A stretch of 64,000 nt of DNA, taken from NCBI RefSeq assembly GCF_030269925.1, contig NC_085128.1:7690501-7754500 (forward strand), written 5' to 3'. The position numbers were made by a program, and so were the translations under genes. The DNA is from Bombyx mori (taxonomy: Eukaryota > Arthropoda > Insecta > Lepidoptera > Bombycidae). Below the pieces are notes generated by a model, which had not been told where the DNA came from, ran no database searches, and was given only the letters and a program-made list of their open reading frames with translations. Shown one piece after another: positions 33,958 through 45,837 of this stretch (positions are counted from its first letter, which is position 1; every line of letters begins with the position of its first letter).

Positions 33958-34619
33958 GCTCAGACAATGTGGATGGAAACATCATCATTCATTCATATCA
34001 TTGTACAGTCAAACACGCACTGCAAGTAAACACATAAATTCCGAAGAGTAAGGATGAATTCTGCTCCCATAGTGTGCCGCGATAGCTATGAAGAGATAAC
34101 TGAAAAATATCAACCAATGCAAAGCACACCCCATGTAATATATGGTACAAAACACAAAGAAAATCAGACTGTGCGTAGATATTTGAAACAAAATATGTAC
34201 CATCTAAATTTTCAATTCACATTTTTAGACTATGTGACGTTTGTGTATATTCTGGTGACCATTTAAAAATCGAAAGGCTGTAGCCTGGTTTGTCTGCTCA
34301 CCAACGTAAATGAAAATTCAATTTCAGTAAGTAAATTTATAAAATAATTTCTGGAGAAACATACGTTTAAAAGTAACGTATTAAACCAAATAATGACCTC
34401 GAGCGATACATGTGAACCTTTTCGTGCGGTATCACAGACTAACTAAATTATTACCCTCTCGGTGTAAATAACAGATAAATAAATACCCTTGTTTTTCACG
34501 AAGAATATTATGGACGGTGAATTATCGCATCGTAATATGTTAACATTGGTTTCGTGTTGTTGGCCCAAACCATTAAATATTTACAACTCATCACGAATGC
34601 TGTGAACCATATTGATTCA
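33958..34619. other. AT-rich sequence, nothing recognised
   Basis: Opposed short frames at 34009-34266 show no family motif. Confidence 0.45.
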
Positions 34620-34845
34620 AAACTCATAGACACAACCCACTGAGTTTCTTGCTGGATTTTCTCAGTGGTTCGCGATTCGGATCCGGTGGTAGATTCAGTG
34701 AAGTTATTGCTCTTGTTAGCAAGTTCTCCTGGGTTAAGGGCTGTGCTCTTCCACATGGGTTAAAGCCTGCGATCTCACCTACCAGTCCGCGCGTATTTGG
34801 AATATCCCCTTAAGCTATTAACGAATAGGTAGAGAAAAACAAGAG
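34620..34845 (+). repeat. LINE tail B, diverged
   Basis: CCCACTGAGTTTCTTGCTGG, TTTTCTCAGTGG, GATCCGGTGGTAGATTC, GCTCTTGTTAGCAAG, CGATCTCACCTACCAGTCCG and an A-rich end near GGTAGAGAAAAAC. Older than the copies at 28.9 and 49.8 kb. Confidence 0.8.
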
Positions 34846-37800
34846 TCAAAGACGAAGTTTGAAATGTGTTACCGGGATCGTCAGCCCTTATGGGGGCATG
34901 GAATGGGCCTCGGGGCGAACCCCTCTGCCCGAGCAATGATCTCTCTGCCACGTTGGGTAGGGGTGAATTCAAATGTGTTGGATAGTAGCTTTCTAAGTCT
35001 TCAAATACCCGGTATACAACAGATATTGTGGGATCGTGCACCGGTTTCATGTGATATACATTATTTCCCCGTTGAACATAAAGTGTAATTGGATGCCAAA
35101 AAGTGTCAGTATGTAAACCGCACCGCAGAGGACACGGTGGTCGTAAACTGGAGGCATAATTTTAACGAGAATGTCATATTAACGATATTGATGACATTAA
35201 CTATATAACAAAAAAATCGTATTAATATATTTTTTCAATATCATGTATAGATACAACTCTACTTTAAAAAAGGTTTTTAAAATAAGGTAGGTAAGGTTTA
35301 AAATAAACGAATACTTTCTAACAACAATGAGTAAGGAACGAACGTGATTCGTTGTAAGACTCGTTTAAAAAATATGTATATTGCAAAAGGTTAATAATAT
35401 ATGTCATACAGATAGAAAGGTTCGAAGAAATTTCAATTATAATAATTTAATGAAATAAATTTAATTTGAAACGGTATTCAAAAACCTGTAATGATTTCCG
35501 TAAAACAATCTAATACTATGTATATATTATAATATTGTGAGATGAAATGAAAATACGTTGGTTTGGTTAGTGTAGAATGTAATCTTCCGTATTATTATTT
35601 TTCTTTCAAAACATAAAACAATGCGAGCAAATGCGCTGGGAAAAGTTTTGAACTTTTTGTAATAAATTATGCGAAATACAAGGACTCGTTGTTTCAAAGA
35701 AAAAAATTAACAAACACACTTTACACATTGTTCTCAGATTACCAAAATACCTTCTTTTATAATCTCTGAATTTTTCATTCTTTTTATACATAAAAACTGG
35801 ATAAGGAAGCTCTTGCTAAAATCAACAACCACTTAAAAATTCTACAAATTCAGTGTCTTTTCTTCGTCGTCATTTGAAATTTGAATCCTTCGGAAACTCA
35901 AACGAAATTATCTACTATCTTGCGATAAAGTTATCTTTATGTTAGTTAATTTAAACATAGAGGCGTTTCCTTTCATTCCTGGAAGCGTTTCATTTGATAA
36001 ATAAACATTGATTCATTTATTATATTTACAAATAATTAGTAAAAAAATTGTGTTTATTAACAAAAATTTGATACATTATTGACAAATATATACCACATTT
36101 AATGATTACTAAAAGATTGATGAGCCACTAAGTACACAAGGTTCCTTTGAGATTTGAAATGGAAGATTCTAATGTTTGATTAACAGCTATTCAAGCCTTC
36201 AATTTGAAACGCACGATAGATCTATGATAATAGCCAGCACGACAGTGAATTAAACATAATCATTGCCATTTATTCACGTCATAGAGTATGTGGCATAAGT
36301 AGTAGCTTAAAAACTGGTGGTCAATAAAAACGTCTGCCTATAACGCTATGCTCATTTAAGCACCATTCCTAAGACAAAACACAGAAATAATGACCTATGT
36401 GCACTCATGCTTAAACTATCAAGAGAGGTTTTAGAAAATGATTTTTTTACTTGAATGCAAAGGATCTGAAATCACAAAATCTATTTAAATATTTTTATTA
36501 CAGCTTAAGTTAAGCTCTATTCTACTTCTTAAATATTATAGTTTTCATTCTCCATAAAAACTGTTTTCGGAAATTCAGGTCGATTAATAAATTAAAAAGG
36601 CTTTTAACGTATGAATTAATTTATGTGCATTGTATTTTAAGCTGTAAACAAAAATGAGTGCTTTCAGGATCCATTTTATATATTGGTTTCTTAGAAAAAT
36701 CACAGAATAAATAGTGTAATAAGAAACGTATTCAATCACTGAACGAGAAACGTAATAAGAAGGAAAAAGAACCAACCTAGCACTGCAGAAATATTAGAGT
36801 TTTGCGGGTTTCTTGTGACACGAGGAAAAAGCTTTGCTTTTATTAAATCGAATACTTACAATAAATCTGTACATTAAGGTTAACCAAACACAAGGTGTCT
36901 GAAAAACAACACACATTTTTTATAGCCATCGATGGCAAAAGAGGATATAGCCAAGCTGATATTAAATACTGACCGTGGTTAATGGACACTAACAATAGCA
37001 ACGACACAATCACCACTCATCGAATACATTATAAGTACAGAAAGCACTATTGTTCATTACATACGACATCTAATAAGAAACACTGTATTCACATTCTCAA
37101 ATAGACTGCAATGTTTTTTTTTTTTTTTTTTAATAACTAAAACAGGAAGTCTATGTTCAAATTAATTAAGCAGCTTTTATTCTTTACTATGTTATTAGCT
37201 TCATCCAGGCGTTTTCAAATGGGCTATGAGTTCCATAGCTCCCGCTCTGTAACACTCACTTTCAACGTATTTTATTTTGGAAGCTTGAGTTACAAAGGGT
37301 TAATTTGCATATAATTTTCAACGCAAATGCACCGTGTTTTTGGTACAACGTACAGTACTACTGCTCACTTTAAATTTAAACAGCTTTGTGAAATGCCAAA
37401 TCGTGCTTGTAAACATTCGTATAACATGTAAATAAAATACTGCTTGTTAATGGAAGAAAATTGGAACGTATGTAATTTTGTCCAATTTATGTAACAAATC
37501 CTTGGGATAGTGAATAGATAGAAGATTCGGTAGTATCACAACTCAGTTAGTAATCGATTAAATTTGATGCAGTTGTTTTTACTTAGATCAGACTCCCAGG
37601 ATATCGAGCTAATGCAACCGAAGCCCTTAGCTGTTTTAGTGTGGGAAGCCACTCAAAGTTTGTTTTTAAAAAACGAATGATACAAAGAAAATAGGTTTAG
37701 ACAAACTCAGCTATCTCAATCTAAATCCTAGAATAATTTTACATCATTAAAGTGTTCTCATTTTGGTATGCATAAATTATTTGCTATTTTTCGACTAAAT

Positions 37801-38181
37801 AACTGTTCACATTGGGTCAAATTATTTACACATACCAATGCGTAAAAGGGTCTAATTGAAAGGGCCGTCAAATCCATTAAGTGATCAAACGCAACCTGGC
37901 CTTAGAAAACTTGAGTTTTCTGAACTTAATGGAATTTTAATACGATATTGATTCGCTAATTTCATAGAAGAGTTGAAGAACAACCAAACGGAGAATAGAA
38001 GAAGACTAGAATAGAGTGTGCTTTAGTGCACACTAATATAAAATAAAAGAGGCTAAACATTAAAATATAAAATAAGTACAATGGTTGACGTTATCGCTAA
38101 TCTATCTCTTCCAGACAATCAAGTGGACAAGAATCATCCAATGAAAGAAAATAGCCGTGGTCTACTTACCGATTGAAAGAA
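34846..38181. other. AT-rich sequence, longest stretch without a call
   Basis: About 3.3 kb. A moderately GC-rich patch at 34865-35170 (GGGGCGAACCCCTCTGCC) is probably an unidentified repeat. A T run sits near 37112-37131. No gene, RNA or known element recognised. Confidence 0.4.
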
Positions 38182-38288
38182 TTTTTTTTTATTGCTTCGA
38201 TGGATGAACGAGCTCACGGCTCACCCGGTGTTTAGTGGTTACCGAAGCCCATAGACATCTACAACATAAATTCCGCCACCCATATCTT

Positions 38289-39149
38289 TGGACATTTGCT
38301 GAAATATTCCTCCACACTAACTCAGCCGAGCAGTCCTCCAAAACTTACTCGAGTTCGGTATTTTTATTCGACCATTACAATATTCCTCAACTCTATTCGA
38401 GTGAGGTAGAGTCGAGGTATTGCGTCACCATGACGTCATCAGTTCGAGGAAATTTGATCAAGCTAGCATCAAACCCATAGAGATCAGTCTATGGTTAATG
38501 TCAAAGTCAAGCTGCCACTGCCTGTTTGACTCTAGTAGCATTAAAAAAAAAAAAATTATTAATAAATTAAAATAACCATACCACATGATCCAAATGAAAG
38601 TTATAAATTACAGATATTCTATGTAGACACAAAGGCACATTATGCGCAAACCTTAAAATTGCCTGTTGCGTAAAATCGCAGAGCAATTAGCACTTGTAAT
38701 CTCGGCGTTAAAGGTAGTCCACGATTGTTTTCATTAATGTTGTTAGTCAACAAAGGCAGCAAAATATCTACAACTGAATCTTTGCTGAATCGGTAACATT
38801 TTCGGAATTCGTCGTCGTCGTAAACTTCCAAGGGGTTATTCCCATATCCCAAATACCTTTGCGACGGATAATTATATACTCTGTTATCAAAAATATACTT
38901 ACACTACAAAAATAACTACTATCAGAAGCCATCTTGTAGGTACTAAACGCTGTTTCAAGGTTTTGAGGAACGTTCAAGGTACGTCGCGATGTACCTTGAC
39001 TTGACAGTTCATTTACTCCGCTCCGGTGAGGAAACTTTTCGAGGAGCGTTTGAGTGGAGTTAATTTTTACGATCAAGCATAGCAAAACGCGCATTGGAGG
39101 TTGAGTCAAGTCGAATTAAACTCGTGTGAACGACTAAACATATCGGGGA
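38289..39149. mobile_element. Deleted PIF/Harbinger element inside Bm1
   Basis: The interrupting segment carries only the N-terminal Harbinger transposase exon (38641-38932). The outer ends show weak inverted similarity (ATATCTTTGG at the left, ATATGTTTAG at the right on the minus strand, each followed by CACAC and CTCCAA blocks). It is probably a non-autonomous deletion derivative. A TGACGTCA lies at 38431-38438. Confidence 0.6.
38641..38932 (-). pseudogene. Harbinger transposase N-terminal fragment
   Basis: Starting at the ATG at 38932 (MASDSSYFC), then in a shifted frame FDNRVYNYPSQRYLGYGN, PLEVYDDDEFRKCYRFSKDS and LTPRLQVLIALRFYATGNFK. This is the conserved HARBI1 N-terminus: acidic patch, (R/K)xxRxSK helix, then the RxQVLIALRFYATG helix. 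The catalytic DDE part is absent; the frame stops at 38640. It corresponds to piece 1 of the transposase at 16.5-16.7 kb but is better preserved. Confidence 0.82.
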
Positions 39150-39277
39150 TAAGTCTCAGCTTTTACAGTATAACGGCAGCCCCGCCCTTCAGGTCGAAAC
39201 GCATTACTGCTTCAAGGGAGAAATAGGCAGGAAGATCGTACCTACCCATGCGGTCTCGTAAGACATGCTGCCACCAC

Positions 39278-40167
39278 TTATTTATATAATATAAATTTCA
39301 ATAAAAATATTAAGTACTATTTTAACCATGAAAATAAATAACCAATTATATATAAATATCACATCATATTTACAAAATTGACTAAATATGTACAAAGAAA
39401 AATCTGACTGTAATGAATATATGAACGAGATCAGAATATGATATGAATATGATATTAATTCTAGGAGAGTATTACATATTGATAACTAAAAGTCTTGCTG
39501 TCAACAGAATAGACGGAGCTGAAATACGTGAAGGATCTGCAATAAAATTATGTTTCAATTTAACAAGGATTTACATTTTAATACCAAGCCGCCATTATTA
39601 ATAGAAAACATCCGACTAAGAATAGTTCAAATTGTTACAGTTTAGTTATAATTTTATGTATAACGGAATTATGGTAATGAATCGGTTCAAGGGACTGCAT
39701 ACATAAAAGTTGGGATTCCAGCCAACAAAGTTTGAATTTAGTGCAGCATAAATTTCAAGATTCAACATGACAATCGCTATTTATTATAAAGAAAATGGAA
39801 TTAAAACATGAAATAAGAAAGTTTATGTATAATTATATATATAATTATATATTCTTTCTATACGCTTCTTTGTATAAAATATATAATATTGCATGTAAAG
39901 ATCAGAGAACGGTTTTGCTACAAAACAAGAACTGCTATTAAAAGTACTATAAAATGTACAAAGAAAAAGTAAACAATTAGATATACATGTGACATGTAAA
40001 TATAAGAGATCAACATCAAAATTTTCAATGAAAATTATTGGATGCTAGGCAGAATGTTCTAAAATAAATAGGAAAGAAAATATTTTCTCTATGCTTAACT
40101 GTAGTACGTACGTTATACTTTTTACGCTTACATCTCACCCATACATTAATTACACAACTACTTCGAA
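39278..40167. other. AT-rich sequence, nothing recognised
   Basis: No gene or repeat recognised. Confidence 0.45.
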
Positions 40168-40778
40168 CACTGCTTATTTCTGCCGTGAAGCAGTAATGCG
40201 TTTCGGTTTGAAGGATGGGGCAGCCGTTAACTACACCGAAACCTCGGAACTCATATCTCAAGGTAGGTGGCGGCACCAGGAGGACGGGACGGCGCGTCGG
40301 CGGCTGCGGACTGCGATGCGGTCCGCATTTTCGTCGTCGCTGTCGTCGCCGAACATACTGTTGAAGAGCAACCCGGTCGGCGGTGTATCGCGTTCCGACC
40401 CGGCAGGCTGGTTCTGGCCCAGCGGGGTATCCCGGAACACCAGCGGCACCGCCCGGGCGGCCTGGTAGGGCCGCCGTACCGCGGAGACCGACGTCGTTGG
40501 TCGTCGACTATCGCCTCGACGACCCGTCGGTCGGGCGTCCTCGGGGTGGTGCCGCGGGTCTGGTTGTAGTGTTGACCGCGGGAACCCCCCTACTCTGAAC
40601 GGGTTCTGACCCCGGACGGAGATCGGACGTCGGGTGTAAGAGTGCAGGGGAGTCGTTTAGTGGGTGGGCCCTAAAATCCTTGGGCCCGCGATCTGCTCTC
40701 AACACCTGCAGATCGTTGAGTCTCACATACCCCGCGCGCCCCCTAGGCGCGGGGACCTCGTAGTCGGCCCCAAGCCCG

Positions 40779-40830
<52 letters not shown>

Positions 40831-40925
40831 TGGCGGCATTTAAGTTGTACATTTCAATGGGCTGTGGTTACCACTTAACACCAGGTGGACCGTGAGCTCG
40901 TCCATACAACTAAGCAATAAAAAAA
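40168..40925 (+). repeat. Bm1 SINE interrupted by an R1-type LINE 3' end
   Basis: Left part 40168-40275: TTTCTGCCGTGAAGCAGTAA, GTTTCGGTTTGAAGG and CTCATATCTCAAGGTAGG. Right part 40829-40925: GGTGGCGGCATTTAAGTTGT, CACTTAACACCAGGTGGACC and AAGCAATAAAAAAA. The break carries the 10-bp duplication GGTGGCGGCA. Confidence 0.93.
40276..40828 (+). mobile_element. R1-type LINE 3' UTR, 5'-truncated, 50-A tail
   Basis: A GC-rich insert bounded by GGTGGCGGCA (40266-40275 and 40829-40838) and ending in 50 uninterrupted A (40779-40828). It contains GGCTGGTTCTGGCCCAGCGG, AGTGTTGACCGCGGGAACC and CCCCCTAGGCGCGGGGACCT. The GGTTCTGG(C/T)CCAGCGGGGT core also lies in the 3' UTR of the R1-clade fragment at 55.7-56.4 kb, supporting R1 origin. 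The second copy of this 3' UTR, also interrupted, is at 50466-51080. The open frames across it are artefacts. Confidence 0.85.
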
Positions 40926-41326
40926 TTGGCTTTTTGTGGTACAGGTTAGCAAAATATGCTATGGATTACAAAATACTCAAACAAAGTCAATTAACCTTTC
41001 TCTTTATAATGAAGAACAAGAGAAAATTCAGTAACAAGACAAAACTCAGTAACTTTCTGCTTACGTTTAGACGATTTCCAAAAATGAAATCTTTGTAAGT
41101 TAATATTTCCGGTTGTTACCAAAGCACGTTCTGTAGTTCAAAGTGAGTTATAATCTGCTTTACATAAAACAATAGAAAACGCATTTATAACTTTGCAATT
41201 TTTATCAATACATAAGTCCCGACAGAATAATTTACTTTTTACTGGTTCGTAATTTGCATGAATATAATTCATGGCTAGGATCGCGTCTAAAAACATTTTG
41301 GAGGCAAAGATTAGTGGTTTAAGCTT
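40926..41326. other. AT-rich sequence, nothing recognised
   Basis: No gene or repeat recognised. Confidence 0.45.
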
Positions 41327-41410
41327 CTTTTTTGCCTGCCTATCTGCTAGTAGCCTAGAGGGGCTATTCTGACTTCATGACTGGTGGGCGAACGGGGCTC
41401 AATCAGAACT
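41327..41410 (-). repeat. LINE tail B fragment, diverged
   Basis: TTTTTTGCCTGCCTATCTGC, AGCCTAGAGGGGCTATTCTG and GGGCGAACGGGGCTCAATC follow the plus-strand reading of a minus-strand tail B element. Confidence 0.65.
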
Positions 41411-41603
41411 TAGGCTTATAATTAGAATTTTATTTTAAATGGCGTTTTTAACACGTCCTGTTGTAGGGACCGATGAGTTGATTAGCGGGTTTCTTAAGCC
41501 ACCGTATCCCAGCAGCGGACTCCCCACTTGCGTAAGAATGGCAACGTCGTTCAACATTCTTTCGATTCTGTGTCTATCCAGGAAGCTTTTACATTGCCAT
41601 TTT

Positions 41604-41754
41604 TTATCATTGCTTAGATTGATGGACGAGCGCACAGCCCGCTTGATGTTAAGTGGTCACCGGAGCCCATATACATCTACAACTTTATTGCCGGCACCCA
41701 CCTTGAGACATGAGTTATAAGGTCTCACTTTTAACCGTATAACGGCTGCCCCGA
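41604..41754 (-). repeat. Bm1 SINE, 5'-truncated
   Basis: On the plus strand: TTTATCATTGCTTAGATTGA, GGACGAGCGCACAGCCC, GATGTTAAGTGGTCACCGGA, GCCCATATACATCTACAAC and GTATAACGGCTGCCCC, a Bm1 read backwards. Confidence 0.85.
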
Positions 41755-41881
41755 TTTCCATATTTTTTCATAATACCCTTTTGAATTTAGGGTTTACTGC
41801 CAGTCTTATATATTTACATAAATTAAGTTTCAAATGGCCAGTACCGTACAAAGGCGACTTCATTTTTTAGATATGGAGCTA

Positions 41882-42147
41882 TCTCTATCTATAAAAATGA
41901 ATTGCTGTTCGTTAGTCTCGCTAAAACTCAAGAACGGCTGAACCGATTTGGCTAATTTTGATCTTGAATTATTTGTAGAAGTCCAGAAAAGGTTTAAAAG
42001 GTAGATAAATATGAAAATGCTCGGAATTGAATAAAAATAACAATTTTCCGGACGGATTCCTTTTGTTTGTTTTAAGTTTATTTTATACAAAAGCTTAAGT
42101 CTTTTATTTATCGATTGAGGCACTACGAAGTCTGCCGGGTCAGCTGG
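41882..42147 (+). mobile_element. Helitron-like element (GAATTATTTGTGGAAGTCC family)
   Basis: It starts TCTCTATCTATAAAAATGAA after an A and ends TCTGCCGGGTCAGCTGG, where the terminal CTAG has mutated. It shares all internal blocks with 27772-28067. A 39-base Bm1 fragment follows at 42187-42225. Confidence 0.82.
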
Positions 42148-42225
42148 TTATTTATAAATATTTGATATTTAATTTGTGGAGAAGGCTTCATGTTATGGCA
42201 TCTAAGGCTCCGGTAACCACTTTAC

Positions 42226-44524
42226 ACCAGATTATTATTTGTATGAGGTACTTTAAGCGCATGTTCAGATACAGATGCTATGTATAAAAAAATACGGAAA
42301 TTTTCTGAAAATACGAATATTTTTTTAAGCGTCCATAGATGTATGCGTAGTTCCTCAAACATCGACAAACAACAACTTTTAAGTTTGTGACAACGTAACA
42401 TTGTAAAACAATTACTAAAATTAAAAGAATAAACGCGTGATTAAACCATAAGAGTACTTTTAATTATGTGTTAATTTGGTCAACTGCTTTGGTAATCCCA
42501 CTTACTAAACTAAACTAAACTCTTACCAACCAATAATTATATATTACACATAGCTGTCTATCACAGTGAAAGAACTAACCCAACCATTTCCGATCACAGT
42601 TTAGACGAATAACTAGCGTAATTCTCCCAATTAACATTGGAAAGCCAAACAATATTCTCTTTTATAAGATCAGACTGTTACACCACAAATCCAACTATTA
42701 ATGCAAATCTTGAAACAAAACACTCTAGCAATAATAATATTATGGTTATCTTTGGGAAATTGCTTAATTTCAAACTATAACCACTAAAGACAGGCTTGTG
42801 TAATCCACCGCAGTTTTACTGTCACCCCAGGCCGGTTCCGGAATGGCGAGGCCCGCATTTGGCGTAAAACCAATTTAATTAGAACGAACAGAGAGAGAGA
42901 GACGGAATACAAAAGCAATTATGGAAGTTAAAGATTAAGAGTAAGATAATAATCATCTTCCATGCCCTTCGGAGAAACGAATGGCTTTTTATACAGTTCA
43001 ACTTGTTTCTTTGTGTTCGATTATTTTGCGCTTTAAACTTTATTTGATATTGGGCTGCCTACTTTCTTAGTAGCATAGCAGAGCTTTTCTCACGGTAAAC
43101 ATGCATGATTATTTCGGCAATGCGCAGATGATAGTACAAGCCCCTGTGGGTTGGCATAAGTCCTAGCATCGTTACTTTACTTAATTGATTATACAATTTT
43201 CTACTAAATAATGTGTTGAATAATGTACAAAAATATCCGGATTTCGACGTGTATTGTTGTTGGAAATTTTAATTTAATATTTAACACGACCCTCAATATT
43301 AAAGATTATCGACGCAAAGAGGGGATTTAATCGTTCCATACTTCAAGTGGGTGAGTTCAATCCCGGGCATAATCAGTAGATTTGTGAAAAGTCCTTTATA
43401 TTCAGATACCTATTGGTGTACATATTTTTTACTTTTATTTATTTTTAGAACCCATAACACAGGTGAAAATCGTTACGTAGATGAATCGGTGATATGAAAA
43501 ATTGTGGTTTATTTGGTTATAAATTACATTTTATCAATGTACTTACTACCTTAATTAATTTCACAATAGAAACACAATTAACAGTGATCAGAGAAACTAA
43601 AAAATGTGAACTTATTATGTTATAGATAAAGACACAGCAAGTCTCGACAATAAGGAATAGATCCGAGCAGTATGTGGCAAGCTCAGAATACAGAAAAAAG
43701 TTTTTTCTGTATTCTGAGGTGGCAAGAATCTAAAGAATTTGAAAAGAAGAACACATTTCATTAAACTTGTTCATAAATTGGCATTTCATTGTGTTCAGAG
43801 TATATCGATATGTGTATCATAATATGTATATCTATATGAAAAATTTAGCGAGAAAGTGAACTTATTTTGAAAAGTAAACGAAAGACAAATTCAATCCAAA
43901 ATCTACGACTGATGGACCACGAAATATATTCAAAGATATACAGAACGTGACTTAACATTTCAAATCAAACAAAAAAGGCCATTCAGTATGATTTAAGTAT
44001 CGATCTTGGAAATTTCAACAAGGTTATTGAAAAGCATTTGTGGCAAAATACATAATAAGCAACGATTGAATTTGATGATTATTTAATTAAATTGTTTTTC
44101 CAACGGTACGAATACATTATGATATTTATTGTAACGATCGATCGAGGTAATGGAAAGCTAATTAATTACATAACAGTATCCACGAGCGTCAGAAATAAAT
44201 AAAATAAGGAACATAATCGTGAAACTGTGTAAACTGTGTACGATATTTGAAATCCTACTAAAGTATTGAGTATTTACAGATTTAAAATGCAACGAAACAT
44301 AAAACATTAATACACATAAGCTGAAACTGGTTGACAGGCTTTAAAATCGAGTATGAATTGTCCACATGACAAATTCGCTCATACGAAACACTGCGAAAAT
44401 GTGATAAAGAGATTAACATAATGAATCTATGCTTGTTTATTTGTATGATATTGTGTGATTTAAAACTTAACTAAAGCATTATTGGACTTGGGCTATAATT
44501 TACAAGATAACTTTCTAAATTTAA
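42226..44524. other. AT-rich sequence with one palindromic insert
   Basis: Contains the palindrome at 43674-43726. At 43350-43367 GTGAGTTCAATCCCGG resembles a B box but lacks context. No gene seen. Confidence 0.45.
43674..43726. repeat. 37-bp perfect palindrome between 8-bp direct repeats
   Basis: CTCAGAATACAGAAAAAA (43682-43699) and TTTTTTCTGTATTCTGAG (43701-43718) are exact reverse complements around a single G. GTGGCAAG lies directly outside on both sides (43674-43681 and 43719-43726), like an 8-bp target duplication. Confidence 0.92.
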
Positions 44525-44534
44525 AGCACATATT

Positions 44535-44727
44535 TTTTTTTCCCTACCTATGCTGATAGCCTTGAGAGGCTATTTCAGCTTCGCCCTAACGTTAGTAGGT
44601 GAGCTCGCGGGGCTCAACCGGAGAGTTGCTAACACTGACCCTAGCAAGAGCAGTGCTTCGCAGAATCTACCACCGGATCGGAAACGCGACCCACTGAGAA
44701 GATCCGGCGAGAAACTCGAAGTGATGT
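44535..44727 (-). other. 3' UTR (tail B) of the jockey-clade LINE
   Basis: Reading minus: GAGTTTCTCGCCGGATCTTC, GATCCGGTGGTAGATTCTGC, GCTCTTGCTAGGGTCAGTGT, CCCCGCGAGCTCACCTAC and GAAATAGCCTCTCAAGGC to poly(A). It matches the solitary tail B repeats elsewhere in the window. Confidence 0.88.
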
Positions 44728-45602
44728 TCGGAGGGCGACCCCGTTTTGAAGAGCACCGCTGCGCTTTTCGTGGGGTTGATGTCTATTCGCCACTTCCGGA
44801 ACCACTGTCCCATGGTGGCTACTGCGATCTGGAGTCGCCGATGAAGCAGCGACATCTTCCTACACGAGTAGTAGATAGCCGTGTCATCGGCGAAGAGCGC
44901 TAGATGGGTCTCCGGAGACCGGGGTATATCATTGATATACAAACTAAATAATAACGGGGAGAGCGCGGAGCCTTGCGGGACTCCGGCAGTCAGTTGACGG
45001 GGACGAGAACGAGTTCCCTCTACTCGATATCGAAACGAACGGTTCGACAAGAAGTCTCGTATGATGAGCACGAGTCTGTCTGGCACTCCCATGTTGTACA
45101 GTTTGTAAATTAAACCGTTGTGCCAAACTTTGTCGAACGCCTTCGCGATGTCGAAGAAGAGGGCGCCGGTCGGGATTTGTTTACGCCTATTTAGTCCTAT
45201 CAGAATGTGCTCCGTGAGGCGGTGCACTTGTTGTACGCACGAGTGTTTTGAGCGGAATCCGAACTGTTCGTCTATGAGAATTTTGTTCGCGGTAACAAAA
45301 TCCCAGAGGCGTTTCCTAAGGAGACGTTCGTAAATTTTTCCTATCGTCGAGAGGAGACTAATCGGACGGTAACTAGAAGTTTCGTTTCTCGGTTTGCCCG
45401 GCTTATGTATACCGATAACGTCCGCTTCTTTCCACACCGCGGGAAAGATGCAGTGCGTCATAGCGGCATTTAAAATTGTAGCCAACATTGCTATCAGTTG
45501 GACTGGCAAAAATTTTAGCGCGCGGTTGTGGATGCCGTCGGAGCCTGGTGCCTTCCTAGGTTGGAGGTTGTGGATCGCGTCTCTAACTTCGTCCGTGGTA
45601 AT
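44728..45602 (-). pseudogene. LINE ORF2, reverse transcriptase part, deleted at C-terminus
   Basis: In one frame from 45602: PITTDEVRDAIHNLQPRKAP, GSDGIHNRALKFLP, WKEADVIGIHKPGKPRNETS, SYRPISLLSTIGKIYERLL, EQFGFRSKHSCVQQVHRL, GALFFDIAKAFDKVWHNGL, AGVPQGSALSPLLFSLYIND and the catalytic FADD at 44894-44883. Fingers and palm motifs are all present. After WRIDINPTKSAAVLFKTGSP the frame enters 3' UTR sequence (LAGSSQWVAFPIRW), so thumb and C-terminal regions are lost. The frame differs from the endonuclease frame because of one extra base in the seven-G run at 45603-45609. Enzyme function is not expected. Confidence 0.9.
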
Positions 45603-45837
45603 GGGGGGGTAACGCGTCCGAGGGCGGCAGGGAAGCTCTGCGCTCGACCTCCCTGTCGACTAACTCGGTGTGTTCGGGGTCCGCGTGTTGAGTGCTGGTG
45701 GTGCACTGCTCTTGCAGTGCATCGGCCAGCAGCTCAGCCTTGTCATCGTCATCGAATGCCGGTGGTTGGCCTGAAGGGCGTAAGAGGGGAGGCATAGTAG
45801 CGGTAGTTTCGGATTTGAGAGTCCTAGCTAGTCGCCA

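Larger units (their letters stand above)
38182..39277 (-). repeat. Bm1 SINE interrupted by a Harbinger derivative
   Basis: The Bm1 3' part is at 38182-38288: poly(T), ATTGCTTCGATGG, ACGAGCTCACGGC and GCCCATAGACATCTACAACA. The Bm1 5' part is at 39150-39277: AAGTCTCAGCTTTTACAGTA, CGAAACGCATTACTGCTTCA and GTACCTACCCATGCGG. Both are on the minus strand and complementary in extent, so together they form one Bm1 split by about 0.86 kb of other sequence. Confidence 0.8.

Noticed and set aside
34054..34266. 70-codon plus-strand frame
   Set aside because: No motif, no splice or promoter support, and a similar-length frame overlaps on the other strand.
40508..40852. Frame containing a long poly-Phe run
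   Set aside because: It is the reverse reading of the 50-A tail of a LINE insertion.
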